Assembly: GCA_964593155.1 (NCBI GenBank)
Contig: CAZQHE010000015.1
Location: forward strand, 1 to 44,621
Length of the DNA: 44,621 nt
Direction of reading: 5' to 3'
DNA from: JAJRXK01 sp964593155
GTDB lineage: Bacteria; Krumholzibacteriota; Krumholzibacteriia; JAJRXK01
A model generated the notes under the pieces. The model had not been told where the DNA came from and ran no database searches. It saw only the letters and a list, made by a program, of their open reading frames with translations. This document shows positions 42,904 through 44,621 of the stretch, in pieces; the stretch's first letter is position 1, and each line of letters begins with the position of its first letter. A program made the position numbers and the translations under genes.

Positions 42904-43952
42904 GCGTCGCCACCCAGCTCCGGCGTCCGCGCCACGATCGCGCGGGGATGATCCGGCGCCACCACGAGCTGCAGCGCCCGGGCCCGGATCCGGACCGAGT
43001 GTTCGCCCTTGGGCAGTTCGTGCACCTCGCCGTCGACGTGCACCCGCGTGTCGTGCGACAGCTGGATCCGGAAGTTGGTCAGTTGCTCGTAGGTCACCGA
43101 CGGGTGATCGAGGTGACCGCCCCGTCGGGCTTTCGGCGCGAGCCACGGGATCTGCCAACGCGGCAGTGCCTCGACCATGCACACGTCCAGCAGGCCGTCG
43201 TCGACCTTCGCGCGGGCCGTCAGGCGGAAACCACCGCCGCTGCGATCCCCGATCGCGACCTCGATGAGCGTGGTGATCCACGTTCCCGAGCGCTGCATGC
43301 CGTCGACGCCGAGCGTGAGCGGTTCGTGTGTCCACCACGCGCGCAGTGTGGCGATCCCGTACCGCGCGATTCCGGTGAGCGGCCCGGTCCGGTGCGACCA
43401 GTAGCAGGTCTCGGCGCTCAACGCGAAGCCCACGGAGTTCAGGAACACGTACGGACCGAGCTGGCCGACGTCCCAGGGCAACGGCATCCCGTTCTTGATG
43501 CAGTCGAGACTGGCGAAGGGATCGGCCGGCATGCCCAGCTGCGCGGCGACGTCGTTGCCCGAACCGAAGGGAACCACGCCCATGGCCACACCCTCACGCC
43601 GGACGAGGGCCGCGCCGATCTCGTGGACCGTCCCGTCGCCCCCGATCGCGATCACCAGCGAGCCCGCGGGCAGCGGAAGGTCGGCCAGGACACGGGCCGC
43701 GTGTCCCGGCCCGTCGGTGATGTAGAACTCCATGCCCGGCCACAGCTGCACCAGGCGTTCGCGGAGTGGGACCAGCCGACGGCGGACCGCGCCCTTGCCC
43801 GCGGTCGGATTCGCGAAGGCGACGACCTTCGGTTCGTCCTCGGGCGTGCGGTCGTCGGTCTGGGTCTCGGTGTCCGGAGTCCCCGTCTCCGGCGTCCCGG
43901 CCTCGGGTGGTGCCGTCCCGGGCGGATCGAGCGTGAGCGTGTCTTCGGCCAA
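42900..43952 (-). CDS. Diacylglycerol/lipid kinase family protein (YegS/DagK-like)
   Basis: The 350-residue kinase has the family's VVAFANPTAGKG start of domain, the IAIGGDGTVHEI nucleotide site, VPFGSGNDVAAQLG, and a beta-rich C-terminal domain with the KVDDGLLDVCMVEAL and VHVDGEV signatures. It would phosphorylate diacylglycerol or a related lipid. The start is placed at a TTG (43952), because GGAG stands 7 bases before it; an upstream ATG at 44093 lies within the selC gene and must be excluded. The first ~40 residues are a Pro/Thr/Glu-rich low-complexity stretch. It follows selC closely and is coupled to the DUF5683 gene. Confidence 0.88.
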   Translation of the reverse strand: MAEDTLTLDPPGTAPPEAGTPETGTPDTETQTDDRTPEDEPKVVAFANPTAGKGAVRRRLVPLRERLVQLWPGMEFYITDGPGHAARVLADLPLPAGSLVIAIGGDGTVHEIGAALVRREGVAMGVVPFGSGNDVAAQLGMPADPFASLDCIKNGMPLPWDVGQLGPYVFLNSVGFALSAETCYWSHRTGPLTGIARYGIATLRAWWTHEPLTLGVDGMQRSGTWITTLIEVAIGDRSGGGFRLTARAKVDDGLLDVCMVEALPRWQIPWLAPKARRGGHLDHPSVTYEQLTNFRIQLSHDTRVHVDGEVHELPKGEHSVRIRARALQLVVAPDHPRAIVARTPELGGDA

Positions 43953-44016
43953 CGCGGGACTCCACGGGATCGTGCGGACGGGCGCGCCGGTCGGGCTCCG
44001 TGGCGGGATGCGGGGT

Positions 44017-44111
44017 TGGCGGGAACGTGTGGGAATCGAACCCACCTCGGACGCGAACGCCCGACCGCAGGATTTGAAGTCCCCGGGGCCCACCAGGACC
44101 CATCCGCTCCC
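44017..44111 (-). tRNA. selC: tRNA-Sec (TCA), selenocysteine tRNA
   Basis: The 95-base gene on the minus strand has all the features that set tRNA-Sec apart. These are an 8-base acceptor arm (GGGAGCGG with ACGTTCCC, one terminal mismatch), a 6-bp D stem GGGTCC/GGGCCC with a 4-base loop, and the anticodon loop CTTCAAA (TCA) within GGACTTCAAATCC, as in E. coli. A long variable arm, TCGGGCG/CGTCCGA, is closed by a TTCG tetraloop. The 5-bp T stem, discriminator G and encoded CCA complete it. A possible -10 TAGACT lies at 44139-44144. It implies UGA-directed selenocysteine insertion; selA, selB and selD are not in the window. Confidence 0.95.
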
Positions 44112-44198
44112 GCATCCCGTCCGACGCCGGGTAGCGGCAGTCTAGTGGGCGACCGGAAGCGATGCACGGGGAAAGTGGGAGTTGCGATGCGGTGGCGG

Positions 44199-44379
44199 CT
44201 TCCGCGGCGCAAGTGGGTTCCGAGGTGGAGCCGATCGCCCGCGCCGGCCGCGGGCTTCCGGAGCGGAAGCGGGGCGGGATCGAGGTGGTCACCAGGCTCG
44301 CGGCCGGCTTCGGCGGCGGAAACGCGAACCGGATGGGGACTCGTTCGCCGGGTCGAGCCGCCGGCTTCCGCGGCGGAAG
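44199..44379. repeat. Four imperfect ~55-base direct repeats with a small palindrome
   Basis: The core CTTCCGCGGCGGAAG, or a close variant, starts at 44199, 44255, 44308 and 44365, spaced 53-57 bases apart. Each is preceded by a GGC or GGG, and three of the intervals carry CGAGGTGG or TCGAGGTG. The core TTCCGCGGCGGAA is also present in the repeat at 823-882. The best-preserved copy is the last. Confidence 0.7.
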
Positions 44380-44452
44380 TGGCTCTGCTCCGTTCGAGGT
44401 GATCGCGGGTGCAGTTCGCGGCGACGGGGACGTCGCGGGTGGTCTCGTCGTC

Positions 44453-44527
44453 GGTTCGGGGTTGGGTGGTTCGGGGTTGGGTGGTTCGGGGTTGAGTGGC
44501 TCGGGGTTGGGCGGTTCGGGTTTGGGC
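44453..44527. repeat. 15-bp tandem repeat, five units
   Basis: Five consecutive copies of GGTTCGGGGTTGGGT with one or two changes in the last three, followed by a partial sixth. G-runs (GGGG and GGG alternating) are regularly spaced on the plus strand, so it could form a G-quadruplex. It would encode G-S-G-L-G repeats if translated, but no ribosome-binding site or plausible product supports this. Confidence 0.85.
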
Positions 44528-44621
44528 GGTTCCGTATGAATGGTCCCCAGGTTTGTTCGCGAGGAACTTGACAGGGTTTCGCGCGGACGGATCCCGACGT
44601 CGGGTGGTCCAGGATTGGTTG

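Larger units (their letters stand above)
44112..44621. other. Non-coding end region rich in repeats
   Basis: About 510 bases upstream of selC without a credible gene. It holds four imperfect ~55-base repeats (44199-44379) and a 15-base tandem repeat (44453-44527). A single GTCCCCAGGT follows near 44544, shared with the 17-74/823-882 repeat family. A TTGACA at 44568 has no matching -10. A frame from 44162 to 44539 is open, but is explained by the repeats. Confidence 0.6.

Noticed and set aside
43953..44093. An upstream ATG start at 44093 for the lipid kinase
   Set aside because: It would run through the selC gene. A TTG with a well-spaced GGAG at 43952 fits better.
44199..44379. CRISPR array
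   Set aside because: Only four units; the conserved part is a short 15-base palindrome with mismatches, the intervening sequences are partly similar to each other, and no cas genes are nearby.
44162..44539. A glycine-rich protein with G-S-G-L-G repeats
   Set aside because: The frame is open only because of the repeats. There is no ribosome-binding site, and two other frames across the same DNA are also open.
44568..44600. A promoter from the TTGACA at 44568
   Set aside because: No -10-like sequence is found at 15-19 bases.

Overview
The window is high-GC bacterial chromosome and is almost entirely genic. Nearly every gene reads on the minus strand. It is mostly conserved housekeeping DNA: rplM-rpsI, rpsB-tsf-pyrH-frr, mtnA-maf-dtd-rel, recJ, rnpB, rnhA, rpoD-dnaG-mutS2, dnaJ-dnaK-grpE-hrcA, and lepA-lepB-hemW. 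A DUF5683-type membrane protein, N-terminal Sec signals on several proteins, a sucrose synthase operon and the base composition fit a Gram-negative lineage of the FCB superphylum, perhaps Krumholzibacteriota, Eisenbacteria, Latescibacteria or Gemmatimonadota-like. This placement is inference, because there is no rRNA in the window. A 10-N scaffold gap shows that it is a draft or metagenome assembly.

Layout. Positions 1-890 hold a ParE-type toxin-antitoxin pair flanked by two copies of a ~58 bp palindromic repeat. Positions 894-6053 hold five predicted secreted proteins of unknown function on the minus strand, plus one orphan plus-strand reading frame. At least two of the secreted proteins are paralogues. 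The last of them lies between two ~170 bp direct repeats; one is the real frr 3' end with its terminator, and the other is a copy. Positions 6250-10271 hold the translation genes frr, pyrH, tsf, rpsB, rpsI and rplM. Positions 10553-16720 hold mtnA, maf, dtd and rel, joined by 4-base overlaps, and then recJ. Positions 16748-18880 hold rnpB, rnhA, a coiled-coil zinc-ribbon gene, tRNA-Val(CAC) and tRNA-Met(CAT). Positions 18962-25381 hold a sucrose module: fructokinase, sucrose-phosphate synthase and sucrose synthase in one operon, with a divergent stand-alone sucrose-phosphatase. Positions 25446-33326 hold rpoD, dnaG, mutS2, cvpA, yqeY and rsmE. Positions 33336-38329 hold dnaJ, dnaK, grpE and hrcA. 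Positions 38427-43952 hold hemW, lepB, lepA, the DUF5683 gene and a lipid kinase gene. A selenocysteine tRNA (selC) lies at 44017-44111. The last 500 bases are non-coding, with two kinds of tandem repeat.

How the genes work together. The sucrose genes can make sucrose (synthase then phosphatase), split or resynthesise it reversibly (sucrose synthase), and phosphorylate the released fructose. The phosphatase-like tail of the synthase has lost its catalytic acids, so the separate HAD protein probably does that step. The heat-shock genes are grouped behind the repressor gene hrcA, which has a clear sigma-70-type promoter but no CIRCE operator that I can see. An 11-bp stem covers the dnaK ribosome-binding site. 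selC implies that this organism makes selenoproteins, although none is evident here.

The points most worth a second look are the duplicated frr 3' flank with a covarying hairpin, the sequestered dnaK ribosome-binding site, the synthase/phosphatase division of labour, the repeat-flanked toxin-antitoxin unit, and the recJ gap that closes in frame on a shared 6-base sequence.
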